64,000 nt of DNA from Hyphomicrobiales bacterium (GCA_900471605.1 UCEY01000026.1:1-64000), one strand, 5' to 3'; shown: positions 51,569-60,509, counted from the first letter of the stretch. Notes: generated by a model not told the origin, from the sequence alone. Numbers and translations are program-made.

Positions 51569-51907
51569 TCAATCTGCAGCCGCGGGAGGCCGTCCGTAGG
51601 CGGTCAGAATGGCAAGGATAAGCCCCGGGAAGCGAGCATCCACTTCCGCGCAACGCGAATGGTTGCTCATCTCGATGCCACGGCGCTCGCACCGGATAAG
51701 GCCGGCCTCGCGCAGAACTTTGACATGCTGCGATAGCGATGATTTGGGGATGACACGTTCGCCCAAACTGGAAAGCGCAGCGCAGTTTCCGCTCGAGCCG
51801 GCGCCTGCGATCTGCGCAAATATCGCCGCACGTTCCGGATCAGAAAGAGCGTAGAGGATTGCCTCGGGTTTTATATCCCCAATTGCTGGATTAAAGAGCG
51901 ATCTCAT
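51569..51907 (-). CDS. ArsR-type winged-helix regulator
   Basis: A 112-residue winged-helix protein: IKPEAILYALSDPERAAIFA for the first helices, then LGERVIPKSSLSQHVKVLRE as recognition helix, and AGLIRCERRGIEMSNHSRCA as wing. There is no obvious metal-binding cysteine set, so it may respond to a small molecule or work as a plain repressor. The start at 51907 lies next to a candidate operator. It is divergent from the SDR gene, which is probably its target. Confidence 0.85.
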   Translation of the reverse strand: MRSLFNPAIGDIKPEAILYALSDPERAAIFAQIAGAGSSGNCAALSSLGERVIPKSSLSQHVKVLREAGLIRCERRGIEMSNHSRCAEVDARFPGLILAILTAYGRPPAAAD

Positions 51908-51944
51908 AACTTTTATATAGGTGCACTTGAAATACAGATCAACA

Positions 51945-51969
51945 GTTCCGAATTTCCGAACTACGGAAC
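51945..51969. promoter_or_regulatory. Candidate operator between the ArsR-type regulator and the SDR gene
   Basis: GTTCCG (51945-51950) and CGGAAC (51964-51969) form an inverted repeat with a 13-bp spacer; TTCCGAA also occurs twice directly (51946-51952 and 51954-51960). It lies 38 bp from the regulator start and 45 bp from the SDR start, a position suited to control both. Confidence 0.5.
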
Positions 51970-52013
51970 AGTACCGTCGATACCGGCGGTTTCCGGGTTG
52001 AAAAGGAACGATC

Positions 52014-52760
52014 ATGTCTAAACTTGCAGGAAAAGTGGCCGTGGTGACCGGGGCCTCAAAGGGGATCGGCGCTGCCATTGCCAAGGCGCTCGCCGCCGAG
52101 GGTGCGGCCGTCGTCGTGAATTACGCTTCGAGCCAAGCGGGAGCGGATGCCGTTGTCCAGGCCATCACTGCGGCCGGCGGCAGGGCGATCGCCGTACAGG
52201 GCGATGTTTCGAAGGCGGAACAGGCAAGGGGATTGATCGACGCTGCGGTCAACGAGTTCGGTCATCTCGACGTGCTGGTCAACAATTCAGGCATCTACGC
52301 GTTCGGCGCGATCGAAGAAATCGACGAGGAACATTATCGCCGAATGTTCGACGTGAACGTTCTGGGCGTCCTGTTCGCGACACAAGCAGCGGTCAAGCAC
52401 TTTGGTGATGGCGGCAGCGTCATCAATATCTCGTCCGTCGTGACCAGTTTGGCTCCGCCTGCCTCGTCGGTCTACACCGGTACCAAGGGAGCGGTAGATG
52501 CCATCACCAGCGTGCTTGCCAATGAGTTGGGTCCGCGTAAAATCCGGGTCAACGCCATTCTCCCCGGTATGGTCGAGACCGAGGGCACGCACACCGCAGG
52601 GTTTATCGGCTCTGACTTCGAGCGCGAAGCTGTGACCCAGACTCCGTTCGGACGTATCGGTCAGCCCGATGACATCGCCAAAATCGCGGTCTTTCTGGCT
52701 TCCGACGATGCCGGCTGGATAACCGGAGAGCGATTGACTGCCAGTGGCGGTTTTCATTGA
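52014..52760 (+). CDS. Short-chain dehydrogenase/reductase
   Basis: A 248-residue classical SDR. The coenzyme motif is VVTGASKGIGAAIAKALAAE (TGxxxGxG), followed by NNSG in LVNNSGIYAFG; the catalytic residues are Ser in INISSVV and Y-x-x-x-K in VYTGTKGAVDA. It is close to FabG-type 3-oxoacyl reductases and sugar or secondary-alcohol dehydrogenases; the substrate is unknown. AAGGAACG precedes the ATG. The divergent ArsR-type regulator probably represses it. Confidence 0.9.
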   Translation: MSKLAGKVAVVTGASKGIGAAIAKALAAEGAAVVVNYASSQAGADAVVQAITAAGGRAIAVQGDVSKAEQARGLIDAAVNEFGHLDVLVNNSGIYAFGAIEEIDEEHYRRMFDVNVLGVLFATQAAVKHFGDGGSVINISSVVTSLAPPASSVYTGTKGAVDAITSVLANELGPRKIRVNAILPGMVETEGTHTAGFIGSDFEREAVTQTPFGRIGQPDDIAKIAVFLASDDAGWITGERLTASGGFH

Positions 52761-53321
52761 TCATCAGATGTCGTGCGTTCTCTCCACAGGGGACGCGCGA
52801 TGCCCACACCATAGGATGGCGACGGCCATAGTGCGGCTGTCCGGCTGCTTCGCAGTCAACGGTCGTCTGCTGCTTCCTTTGAAGGTGAGGGGCATTGGCA
52901 TCGATACCACCGAAATACCTCCGCCTGTCCCATTCCCAACCAACCGCGCCCGGAAAACCGTCGGCGTGGGCGAAGGTGCTTGATCGTTTTCCAGTGCTTC
53001 TTCCAAAAAAATGACACCCTGTGGACACTGTCAAAAAACCGAGTGTCCAGAGTCGGTTATGACTCCGTTCTGATCTGCGCTGCGAACGCGTTTGGAGATT
53101 TGGTCCTGTAAAAACCGCAGAAGGGGCTGGCAGCCGGACTCCGTCTAGGTACACTGATTTTAAAGGATGATTCGAAACGGCCTGGTAAGCTCCAGACAGG
53201 GTGACTGCGTTATTCTGGCAGCGTCGGACGATCATCGACAGTGTTGTTCCCGGTTATTGTTCGCGTGTTTTGGCGTTTTATCCGCACGAATTCGCATTCA
53301 TTCCGGTCAAGAAGGTGCCGC
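52761..53321. other. 561-bp region without a recognised gene
   Basis: I see no convincing coding sequence: the open frames here are short, lack ribosome sites and match no family I know. One perfect 8-bp inverted repeat, TGGACACT (53022-53029) and AGTGTCCA (53042-53049), lies next to TGACA...TGTCA arms and runs of A, which could be a transposon end or an operator. The right end (from about 53240) should hold the YbjN-gene promoter. Confidence 0.5.
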
Positions 53322-53822
53322 ATGAGCCTTATGGAAATGGAAATCGAACGTCAGTCGAATCCGGTCGACATGATCGAATTCGTTGCTGCCTCGAACGACT
53401 GGACGTTCGAACGGTCGGGCGAGGATGAAATCGCCATGACCGTGGAAGGCCGCTGGACGGACTACCATGTTTCCTTCTCCTGGATGGAGGAGTTCGAAGC
53501 GCTGCATCTGGCCTGCGCTTTCGACATCAAGATCCCCGATGCCCGCGTCAATGAAGTCATCCGCCTGCTGAGCCATGTCAACGGCCAGGTGCTGATGGGG
53601 CATTTCGACCTCTGGCGCCAGGAAGACGTCGTGATCTTCCGGCAGTCGCTGCTTCTGGCCGGCGGCGCCGAGCCCAACAACCAGCAGGTCGAAGTGCTGC
53701 TTTCGAGCGCGCTCGAAGCCTGCGAGGCCTATTATCAGGCGTTCCAGTTTGTCGTATGGTCGGGCATGGAGGCGAAAGCCGCCATGGAAGCCGTTCTGTT
53801 CGAAACCGTGGGCGAATGCTGA
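53322..53822 (+). CDS. YbjN-family protein
   Basis: A 166-residue protein with the YbjN fold: PVDMIEFVAASNDWTFERSG, then RWTDYHVSFSWMEEFEALHL and NGQVLMGHFDLWRQEDVVIF. YbjN proteins resemble type III secretion chaperones and affect motility and stress responses when overproduced; the exact role is open. GAAGG precedes the ATG at 53322. The stop overlaps the proC start (TGATG), so the two are coupled. Confidence 0.85.
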   Translation: MSLMEMEIERQSNPVDMIEFVAASNDWTFERSGEDEIAMTVEGRWTDYHVSFSWMEEFEALHLACAFDIKIPDARVNEVIRLLSHVNGQVLMGHFDLWRQEDVVIFRQSLLLAGGAEPNNQQVEVLLSSALEACEAYYQAFQFVVWSGMEAKAAMEAVLFETVGEC

Positions 53823-54640
53823 TGGCCTTGGGTCAGTTGGGATCGATCATTCTGGTCGGCGCCGGCAATATGGGCGGCGCCATGCTGTCCGGCTGGCTGA
53901 AGAAGGGCGTGCCCGGCGCCTCCGTGACCGTCATCGATCCGTCGCCGTCCGATGCCATGAAAACGATGATCTCAGAGGCCGGCGCGCAACACCTCACCGT
54001 GCTGCCGCAAGGTGCATCCGCGGATATCCTGTTCCTTGCGGTGAAGCCGCAGCTTATGGACGCCGTCCTGCCGCCCTTGAAGCCGGTCGTTGGTTCCGGC
54101 ACCGTGGTCGTGTCGGTCGCGGCCGGCAAGACGCTCGCCTATCTCGAAAAGCATCTCGGCGAAGCCGCCATGGTGCGTGCCATGCCGAACACGCCAGCGA
54201 TGATCGGCCGCGGCGTGACCGGCGCCTATGCCAATCCCAAGGTCACCGGGGCTCAGCGCGAAGCGGTGCAATCGCTGCTGAAGGTCAGCGGCCCGGTGGA
54301 ATGGGTATCGAGCGAAGCGGATATCGATGCGGTGACTGCCGTTTCGGGCAGCGGCCCGGCCTATGTCTTCTATCTCGTGGAGTGCATGGCGGAAGCGGGC
54401 CGCAAAGCCGGTCTGCCGGCTGATCTCGCCATGCGGCTTGCGCGCGAAACCGTCTCGGGGGCAGGGGAACTCCTCCATCAGTCGCCCGACGACGCTTCCA
54501 GGCTTCGCCAGAACGTCACCTCGCCGAACGGCACGACCGCCGCAGCGCTTGCGGTTCTGATGGCGGACGACGGCATGCAACCGTTGTTCGACAAGGCGGT
54601 CGCCGCTGCCCGCAACAGAGCCGAAGAACTCGGCGCCTGA
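53822..54640 (+). CDS. proC: Pyrroline-5-carboxylate reductase
   Basis: A 272-residue enzyme: NAD(P)-binding [20 protein letters not shown], the VKPQ segment, [18 protein letters not shown], and the C-terminal signature [20 protein letters not shown] followed by [14 protein letters not shown]. It performs the last step of proline synthesis. I start at 53822, where the ATG overlaps the YbjN stop; an ATG two codons earlier is also possible. csaA follows 10 bp downstream. Confidence 0.95.
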   Translation: MALGQLGSIILVGAGNMGGAMLSGWLKKGVPGASVTVIDPSPSDAMKTMISEAGAQHLTVLPQGASADILFLAVKPQLMDAVLPPLKPVVGSGTVVVSVAAGKTLAYLEKHLGEAAMVRAMPNTPAMIGRGVTGAYANPKVTGAQREAVQSLLKVSGPVEWVSSEADIDAVTAVSGSGPAYVFYLVECMAEAGRKAGLPADLAMRLARETVSGAGELLHQSPDDASRLRQNVTSPNGTTAAALAVLMADDGMQPLFDKAVAAARNRAEELGA

Positions 54641-54650
54641 GTGGAATTCC

Positions 54651-54992
54651 ATGGCTGAAGAGATCACCTACGGCGACTTCGAACGAGTCGATATCCGCGT
54701 CGGCACGATTGTCGAGGTCGAGGCCTTTCCGGAAGCCCGAAAGCCGGCCTTCAAGCTGAAGATCGATTTCGGCCCGGAGATCGGCGTCAGGAAGTCGTCG
54801 GCGCAGATCACCGTGCATTATACGCCGGAGACGCTTCTCGGCCGGCAGGTGCTCGGCGTCGTCAATTTCCCGCCGCGGCAGATCGGCCCGTTCCGCTCGG
54901 AAGTGCTGACCCTCGGCTTCGAGGACGAAAACGGCGCGATCGTGCTGGCCGCTGTCGAACAGCCGGTGCCGAACGGCGGCAAGCTGATGTAA
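54651..54992 (+). CDS. csaA: tRNA-binding protein CsaA-like
   Basis: A 113-residue OB-fold protein of the tRNA-binding domain type: [55 protein letters not shown], then [20 protein letters not shown]. This is the pattern of CsaA, a dimer with chaperone-like and tRNA-binding activity. It is the last gene of the ybjN-proC-csaA unit and is convergent with the DUF1349 gene. Confidence 0.9.
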   Translation: MAEEITYGDFERVDIRVGTIVEVEAFPEARKPAFKLKIDFGPEIGVRKSSAQITVHYTPETLLGRQVLGVVNFPPRQIGPFRSEVLTLGFEDENGAIVLAAVEQPVPNGGKLM

Positions 54993-55018
54993 CCGGCGCT
55001 GATGCGTCGCGCAGGTCG

Positions 55019-55600
55019 TCAGTGGATATCGCGGCTCTTGACGTCGCTCAGATCGAACGACCGGAACTCGACCTCGAAGCCGGCGCGTTGCGGTGAGCAG
55101 AAGGTCATGCCGACAGAGAGTTCAGTGAGTTCGGGCGGGAAATAAGCGAGCCGCGCCATGCGCCAGTCCGGCTGCACATCGGTGCGGTACTGGACGAAGA
55201 GGGCGTCGCCCATGCGGGTGACACGGACGGAAATTTCCTCGAAATCGTCGGTGAGGCGGAAGGCGGACCAGTCGGAACGGCCGTTGGTCACCACCACGCT
55301 GAAATGGCGGGCGCCGTCGGTGAATTCGATGCCGCATTTCACCCAGTGTTTTTCGTCATGGCGGATCATCAGGCCGGCCTGGTCGTAGAGCGCTTCGTAG
55401 CGGCCGGCGAAGGAAGTTTCGGCGGTGAAATCGCCGTTCCGCGTCTGGTGGAGAAGGTGGCCGCTGTCGCGGTGGAAGCCGTAATAGGTGCCCTGCCAGA
55501 AATCGGTTTCAAAGCCGGAGCGGGCGATCAGCCTGCCATTCTCTTCGCGGCTTTCCGGCGGCGGGTTCAGCCAGGACATTCGGGACAGGTCGATCGGCAT
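55019..55600 (-). CDS. DUF1349 family protein
   Basis: A 193-residue protein with the beta-jelly-roll of DUF1349, a concanavalin-like fold: RSGFETDFWQGTYYGFHRDS, YEALYDQAGLMIRHDEKHWV, KCGIEFTDGARHFSVVVTNG and FEVEFRSFDL. Related proteins bind or hydrolyse carbohydrates, but no catalytic residue can be pointed out. It lies 18 bp beyond the end of the histidine-kinase gene on the same strand and may be the last gene of that operon. Confidence 0.85.
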   Translation of the reverse strand: MPIDLSRMSWLNPPPESREENGRLIARSGFETDFWQGTYYGFHRDSGHLLHQTRNGDFTAETSFAGRYEALYDQAGLMIRHDEKHWVKCGIEFTDGARHFSVVVTNGRSDWSAFRLTDDFEEISVRVTRMGDALFVQYRTDVQPDWRMARLAYFPPELTELSVGMTFCSPQRAGFEVEFRSFDLSDVKSRDIH

Positions 55601-55618
55601 CGGTTCCTCGAAAGATGA

Positions 55619-56998
55619 TCAGGCGGGTACGCGCACGACGGCGCGCAGGCCGCCGCGGGGGCTGTCGGCAAGCGTGACATTGCCGCCATGGGCACGGGCG
55701 ATATCCCGGGCGATCGCAAGGCCAAGCCCGGTGCCGGACGAATTGAGATTGCGGGCCTCGTCGAGGCGATAGAAGGGTTTGAAGACATCCTCGCGCGACG
55801 CGGCCGGGATGCCGGGACCGTCGTCGTCGAGGGTCAGCGTCAGCCACTTGGCGCTGTGCCTTGCATCGACATGCAGCGATTTGGCGTAGCGTTCGCTGTT
55901 GGCGACGAGGTTGCCGACAAGCCGGGTGAAGGCATTGGGACGCACGGCGATCTCGTCCTCGCCGTCGATCTCGTAGGTCATGGTCTTGCCGTGCAGGGTA
56001 AATTCCGAGCGCAGCTTTTCGAGCAGTTCGCTCAGCCGCAATTCGCCGAAATCCTCCTCCGCCTCGCCCTTTGCAAAAGCGAGGTATCCTTCCAGCATCG
56101 ACTGCATGTCGTCGACGTCCTGGCCCATGCCGGAAAGTTCCGGCTTGTTGCCGGCGAGCGCCAGCTGCAGCTTGAAGCGGGTGAGGATGGTTCGAAGATC
56201 GTGGCTGATACCGGCGAGCATGGCGGTGCGCTGTTCCATCTGCCGCTCGATGCGTTCGCGCATCTGGATGAAGGCAAGGCCGGCGCGGCGGATCTCGTCG
56301 GCGCCGCGCGGCGAAAAACCATCGGTCTTCTGGCCCTTGCCGAAACTCTCGGCGGCGCTCGCCAGCGTCAGGATCGGCCGGATCTGGCCGCGCAGGAAGA
56401 GGATGGAGATGACGACCAGAACGAAGGCCGCGCCGATCATCCAGACGAGGAAAATGTGGGTGTTGGACGCGTAGGTGGAGCCGCGGCGGACGAAGACGCG
56501 CAGCACCCTTGTGTCGAACTTGATGCGGATCTCGACGAGCCGGCTGTCGCCCACCGTGTCGATCCAGAAGGGCATCTGGATCTGCCGGGTGATCTGGTCG
56601 GCGAGGATATCGTCGAGGATCTCAAAGAAGGGGCGGGAGCGGGGCGGCGGCAGCTGGCCGTTTTCCTCGACCGCGATGGTGAGGTTCAGCGCGTCGCTGG
56701 CGATACGGCTGATCGCATCATAATTGCTGTCCTGCGGATAGGCCTGGATCACCTCGATGATGCCGGCGATATCGCGCACCGTGCTTTCCGACAGGCGTTC
56801 GGTCACCATGCGCCAGTGCCGCTCCATGAAGACGGAGGCGACGACGCCCTGCAGCAGCAGCATCGGCAGGATGACGATCAGAAGCGAGCGCGTATAGAGG
56901 CCGGTCGGCAGGCGGCGGCGCAGCCACCGGGTCATCGGCCGCCAGCCCGGCAGGGTCAGCCGGTCCATGTCGCGCTTCAGGGGGTCGAAAAGTGCCAT
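55619..56998 (-). CDS. EnvZ-like sensor histidine kinase
   Basis: A 459-residue kinase. Two helices (about 35-58 and 180-203) bracket a periplasmic domain of 120 residues; a HAMP domain follows, then the phosphoacceptor H266 in AGISHDLRTILTR. The ATP-binding boxes are NLVANSERYA (N), DDDGPGIP (G1), FKPFYRLDEARN (F) and GTGLGLAIARDIARAHGG (G2). It is upstream of no other kinase and pairs with the OmpR-type regulator 31 bp before it. The stimulus is unknown. Confidence 0.92.
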   Translation of the reverse strand: MALFDPLKRDMDRLTLPGWRPMTRWLRRRLPTGLYTRSLLIVILPMLLLQGVVASVFMERHWRMVTERLSESTVRDIAGIIEVIQAYPQDSNYDAISRIASDALNLTIAVEENGQLPPPRSRPFFEILDDILADQITRQIQMPFWIDTVGDSRLVEIRIKFDTRVLRVFVRRGSTYASNTHIFLVWMIGAAFVLVVISILFLRGQIRPILTLASAAESFGKGQKTDGFSPRGADEIRRAGLAFIQMRERIERQMEQRTAMLAGISHDLRTILTRFKLQLALAGNKPELSGMGQDVDDMQSMLEGYLAFAKGEAEEDFGELRLSELLEKLRSEFTLHGKTMTYEIDGEDEIAVRPNAFTRLVGNLVANSERYAKSLHVDARHSAKWLTLTLDDDGPGIPAASREDVFKPFYRLDEARNLNSSGTGLGLAIARDIARAHGGNVTLADSPRGGLRAVVRVPA

Positions 56999-57029
56999 CC
57001 TGCCTTCAGCCTGTGCCGGTTTGCTCCGG

Positions 57030-57728
57030 CTAATCGATACTCAGCCTGTATCCGATGCCGCGCACCGTCTGGAGATAGACGGGGTTGGCCGGATCTTCCT
57101 CGATCTTACGCCGCAAACGATTGATCTGCACGTCGATCGTGCGCTCGCCGACTTCGGCGTCGTCACCGATCAGCTCGTGGCGAGGAATGGTGTCGCCGGC
57201 GCGCAGTGCAAACAGCAGCATGATCTCCTGTTCGCGGTCGGTCAGCCGGATCGTCTCGGCCGCCTTGCGCAATTCCTTGCGCGGGATCGAGAAGGTGAAA
57301 GGCCCGAACATGATCTGCTCGATCTTCGGCGTGTCCGGCGAGGTGCTGCGGCGGAGGATGTTGTTGATGCGCAGCACCAGTTCGCGCGGGTCGAAGGGTT
57401 TCGACAAATAGTCGTCGGCGCCGGCTTCGAGGCCGGCGATGCGCGATTCCGATTCGGCGCGCGCCGTCAGCAGGATCACCGGCACCGTCTTCTTCTGGTA
57501 GAGCGACTGGGTAAGCGAAATCCCGGACTCGCCGGGCATCATCACGTCCAGAATGACGAGGTCGAAATGCAGGCCTTCGAGCTTGCGGCGGGCTTCCGCC
57601 GCATCGCCAGCGACGGTGACGCGAAACCCCTGTTCCATCAGGTAACGGTTGAGGAGATCGCGGATGCGGGTATCGTCGTCGACCACAAGAAGATGGGGCG
57701 CATCATCGGAAGGGGGCAGTGTCGTCAT
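57030..57728 (-). CDS. OmpR-type response regulator (PetR-like)
   Basis: A 232-residue regulator: receiver domain with D61 in LVILDVMMPGES, conserved Thr in LLTARAES and K110 in DDYLSKPFDP, then an OmpR winged helix (ELRKAAETIRLTDREQEIML, DVQINRLRRKIEEDPANP, LQTVRGIGYRL). It lies between a MarR-type gene and a kinase. In Rhodobacter capsulatus a MarR-type PetP and an OmpR-type PetR are encoded beside petABC and needed for their expression; the gene pair here has the same composition but lies 27 kb from petABC. The equivalence is inference. Confidence 0.9.
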   Translation of the reverse strand: MTTLPPSDDAPHLLVVDDDTRIRDLLNRYLMEQGFRVTVAGDAAEARRKLEGLHFDLVILDVMMPGESGISLTQSLYQKKTVPVILLTARAESESRIAGLEAGADDYLSKPFDPRELVLRINNILRRSTSPDTPKIEQIMFGPFTFSIPRKELRKAAETIRLTDREQEIMLLFALRAGDTIPRHELIGDDAEVGERTIDVQINRLRRKIEEDPANPVYLQTVRGIGYRLSID

Positions 57729-57742
57729 CTCGGGGGTCCCGC

Positions 57743-58258
57743 TTAATCCAGATCGCTGTCTATTGGCTCGATGCTTTCGTCGCGGCCGCGCATGTGGCGC
57801 AGGAATTCCTTGACCGAGGCCCGCGTGTCCGGGGTCAGCTCCTCCATGGCGCGAGCGATACGGCGCGATTGCGGCTCGGAAAGGGCGAGCGCCAGTTCCC
57901 GGCCCGCCAGCGTCGGATAGAGCCGGCGCTGGCGCCGATCCTTGGCGCCGGCCATCTGGCGAATATAACCCGATTCGATCAATTGCTTGAGGACGCGCGC
58001 AAGGCTCTGCTTGGTGATCTGCAGCGTATCGAGAAGGTCGGTGACCATCATGCCCGGTTGGCGGCTGACGAAATAGACGACCCGGTGGTGGGCGCGGCCC
58101 ATGCCGATCTTGGCGAGAATGGCGTCCGGATCGGACACGAAATCACGGTAGGCGAAGAAAAGCAGTTCGATGGTCTCGAAGTCGATCTGGGCTTCATCGA
58201 CTGCCGGCATGGCCTGCAGGACCTTCTTGACGGCTTTTCCCGTCGATGCGCGCGACAC
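57743..58258 (-). CDS. MarR-family winged-helix regulator (PetP-like)
   Basis: A 171-residue MarR protein: VYFVSRQPGMMVTDLLDTLQ, the recognition helix ITKQSLARVLKQLIESGYIR, and the wing AKDRRQRRLYPTLAGREL. I start at the GTG 58258 because AAAGGAAACGC precedes it; another GTG at 58321 in the same frame lacks a ribosome site. It is the first gene of a three-gene operon with a response regulator (14 bp) and a kinase. Confidence 0.87.
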   Translation of the reverse strand: MSRASTGKAVKKVLQAMPAVDEAQIDFETIELLFFAYRDFVSDPDAILAKIGMGRAHHRVVYFVSRQPGMMVTDLLDTLQITKQSLARVLKQLIESGYIRQMAGAKDRRQRRLYPTLAGRELALALSEPQSRRIARAMEELTPDTRASVKEFLRHMRGRDESIEPIDSDLD

Positions 58259-58448
58259 TCGCGTTTCCTTTCCCTTATGGCTGCTTGCCGTTCGGCCGAA
58301 GCTCTTATTTACTGATTTCACAGTGTAACCTGACGCACGTCATAAAGCGCGAACAGGCTGAACAATCAACAGCATTTGTTGGGAAGGGCGGATGCGGGCC
58401 AGCGCAAAGGGAAAGAGCGCCGTCCGGGGCGCCCTTTCCCGGGAATGT

Positions 58449-59096
58449 TCAATCGTAGATGTGGACGATGCGACGGGTGCCCGGATCGACGAGCACGGGC
58501 CGGTCGTTGACCACCACATAATCGTAGTCGTAGTCCGGCACCTGCTGGACCACCACGCCGGGCGGCAGCGTGGCGCCGATTGCCACTTCGTTGCGGACAT
58601 AGACCGGCTGGGCCGGGTGCTCCTCGATATAGCCGATGACGGTTTCCGGCGGCTCTACGGCTTCCACGGCGCCGACGGGTCCAAGCAGAATATCGCCCTG
58701 GCCGGGCACGGGTGCCGGGGGAGCGATGCTTGCCGTCGTCTCGTAGGTCACGGTCGGGACTTCATATTGGGTGCGATACTGCTCTACCGCGACCGGCGCG
58801 CCGTTGTGGCGGATGGTCAGGTATTGCGCATAGACCCAGCCGCGCATGCCGTTGACATCGATGCGGCACCATTTGCTGCCCTCGAGGCAGCCATCCATCA
58901 TGGCCGGGCTGCCGCGGGTGGCAAGGCCGATTTCGGGATAGTTCTGGCCGGGACCGGAGCGGACGATTATGTCCGAAGCGGTGGTGGTTGTCATCTGCGC
59001 CTGGGCGGGCAGGGCGAGCGCCGAAAGGACGGCGCCGAGGCCCAGCCAGGTGAGGTTCCGGCACTTCAAATCCGGGCGTTTCAACCAAGTCGTCAT
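58449..59096 (-). CDS. Secreted SH3b / DUF1236 protein
   Basis: A 215-residue protein with a signal peptide (LTWLGLGAVLSALALPAQAQ). An SH3b domain follows (ASDIIVRSGPGQNYPEIGLA, CRIDVNGMRGWVYAQYL), then a proline-rich linker and a C-terminal DUF1236 domain (GATLPPGVVVQQVPDYDYDY, VVNDRPVLVDPGTRRIVHIY). SH3b domains often bind peptidoglycan; DUF1236 is common in Rhizobiales and uncharacterised. AGGAG lies 8 bases before the ATG at 59096. Confidence 0.85.
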   Translation of the reverse strand: MTTWLKRPDLKCRNLTWLGLGAVLSALALPAQAQMTTTTASDIIVRSGPGQNYPEIGLATRGSPAMMDGCLEGSKWCRIDVNGMRGWVYAQYLTIRHNGAPVAVEQYRTQYEVPTVTYETTASIAPPAPVPGQGDILLGPVGAVEAVEPPETVIGYIEEHPAQPVYVRNEVAIGATLPPGVVVQQVPDYDYDYVVVNDRPVLVDPGTRRIVHIYD

Positions 59097-59265
59097 GGAT
59101 TTTCTCCTCATGTTGACTGGCGGGGTAACCCCGGCGTGTCCGGGTGGTTCCGCCGGAGGTGGCTGGAACCCGCATGCTGTGGCGGGAGCGCAACAGGTCG
59201 AAAGAAGGCAGGGAACCTTTCTCCCGCCAGTCCATTGATCCCGCCACAAGCACCGGAGAGAGCCC

Positions 59266-59472
59266 ATGACGACCCAGATGACGACCGCGCAGACCTTTGC
59301 CGCACTCCCGCCGATCACGATGGAAACCTCAAGCCCGGCAAACCCGCTAAAAGGTGTTCTGGTGACGGTTTTTGCGCTGAAGATCGTGATTGCCGCCTTC
59401 CTGATCGCCACCGTATCCCTCTCGCCGCCGGTTGCCGCCGAGGCGCACAACACGACCCTCGCCTCGAATTGA
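59266..59472 (+). CDS. Small single-helix membrane protein
   Basis: A 68-residue protein, MTTQMTTAQTFAALPPITME, with one central hydrophobic helix (PLKGVLVTVFALKIVIAAFL) and a polar C terminus. No family was recognised. GGAGAG lies 6-10 bases before the ATG. It lies divergent to the SH3b gene and 71 bp upstream of the glyoxalase II-like gene. Composition supports a membrane protein, but expression is uncertain. Confidence 0.5.
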   Translation: MTTQMTTAQTFAALPPITMETSSPANPLKGVLVTVFALKIVIAAFLIATVSLSPPVAAEAHNTTLASN

Positions 59473-59543
59473 TCTTTTCGGCTGAAATGCCTTCCGTTTA
59501 GCGGTATACCCCGCCGGATATTGTCGCTTGAGACCGAGGCATC

Positions 59544-60236
59544 ATGGGCAAGTTACAGGCCGGTATCATTCCGGTGACGCCATTCCAGCAGAACTGCACC
59601 ATCCTTTTCGACGACGAGACCAAACAGGGCGTGGTCGTCGATCCGGGCGGCGACGTGCCGACCATTCTGCAGGTCATCCAGGAAAACGGTATTGCGCTTA
59701 CGGAAATATGGCTGACGCACGGGCATATCGACCACGCAGGCGGCGCCGACGAATTGCGCGAGGCTTTGGGCATCCGGGTGATCGGGCCGCACGAGGCCGA
59801 CCTGCCACTCCTGCAGCGGCTGGAGACGCAGGCGGAAAAATTCGGGGTCAAGATGGCGGCGCGCAACGTCGTGCCGGACCGCTGGCTCAACGAGGGAGAC
59901 ACGGTCTCGTTTGGCGACCACGTGTTCGAGATCTTCCATTGCCCGGGCCACGCGCCGGGTCATGTGATCTACTACAACCGCGCGCAAGGTTTCGCGCATC
60001 TCGGCGACGTGCTGTTCAACGGTTCGATCGGTCGTACCGACCTGCCGGGCGGGGATCACGATACGCTGCTCGCCTCGATCCGTGACAAGGTTCTGCCGCT
60101 TGGCGACGAGGTCGGGTTCATCTGCGGCCATGGGCCGGGAAGCCGGATCGGCGACGAACGGCGCACCAATCCGTTCCTGCGGGGCCTCGGCGCGCCGGAG
60201 CCGCAACATAGCTCGACCAAAAATACGTCGATTTAA
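59544..60236 (+). CDS. MBL-fold hydrolase (glyoxalase II-like, YcbL type)
   Basis: A 230-residue metallo-beta-lactamase-fold protein. The metal motif is T-H59-G-H61-I-D63-H64-AGG; further ligands lie in HCPGHAPGHVIYY and AHLGDVLFNGSIGRTDLPGG, ending at ICGHGPGSRIGDER. YcbL-type proteins hydrolyse S-lactoylglutathione or related thioesters. It starts MGKLQAGIIPVTPFQQNCTI. It is convergent with cspA. Confidence 0.9.
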   Translation: MGKLQAGIIPVTPFQQNCTILFDDETKQGVVVDPGGDVPTILQVIQENGIALTEIWLTHGHIDHAGGADELREALGIRVIGPHEADLPLLQRLETQAEKFGVKMAARNVVPDRWLNEGDTVSFGDHVFEIFHCPGHAPGHVIYYNRAQGFAHLGDVLFNGSIGRTDLPGGDHDTLLASIRDKVLPLGDEVGFICGHGPGSRIGDERRTNPFLRGLGAPEPQHSSTKNTSI

Positions 60237-60262
60237 AAAAAACCCGGCATCACTGCCGGGCT
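60235..60262 (-). terminator. Rho-independent terminator of cspA
   Basis: On the minus strand: GCCCGGCA, loop GTGA, TGCCGGG, then eight T residues. It lies 32 bp past the cspA stop and overlaps the stop codon of the MBL gene on the other strand. Confidence 0.92.
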
Positions 60263-60293
60263 TCAACTCGAAATGGAAAGCCTCCGGAGAGGC

Positions 60294-60509
60294 TTAACCG
60301 GCGATCTGCAGGTTAACGGCCTTGGGGCCTTTGCCGCGACGATCCGGTTCCGTGTCGAAGCTCACTTTCTGGTTTTCCGACAATCCGGACAGGCCGGAAG
60401 CCTGTACGGCAGAGATATGAACAAAGATATCGGCGCCACCATTGTCAGGCTTGATAAAGCCGAAGCCTTTGTCGGTATTGAAGAATTTTACAGTGCCAGT
60501 CTCGGCCAT
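60294..60509 (-). CDS. cspA: Cold shock protein CspA family
   Basis: A 71-residue cold-shock domain: MAETGTVKFFNTDKGFGFIK with RNP1 (KGFGFI), then DIFVHISAVQASGL with RNP2 (DIFVHI), ending KAVNLQIAG. It binds single-stranded RNA and melts secondary structure. A strong terminator follows. The leader upstream appears long, as in other csp genes, and would allow temperature-dependent translation. Confidence 0.95.
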   Translation of the reverse strand: MAETGTVKFFNTDKGFGFIKPDNGGADIFVHISAVQASGLSGLSENQKVSFDTEPDRRGKGPKAVNLQIAG

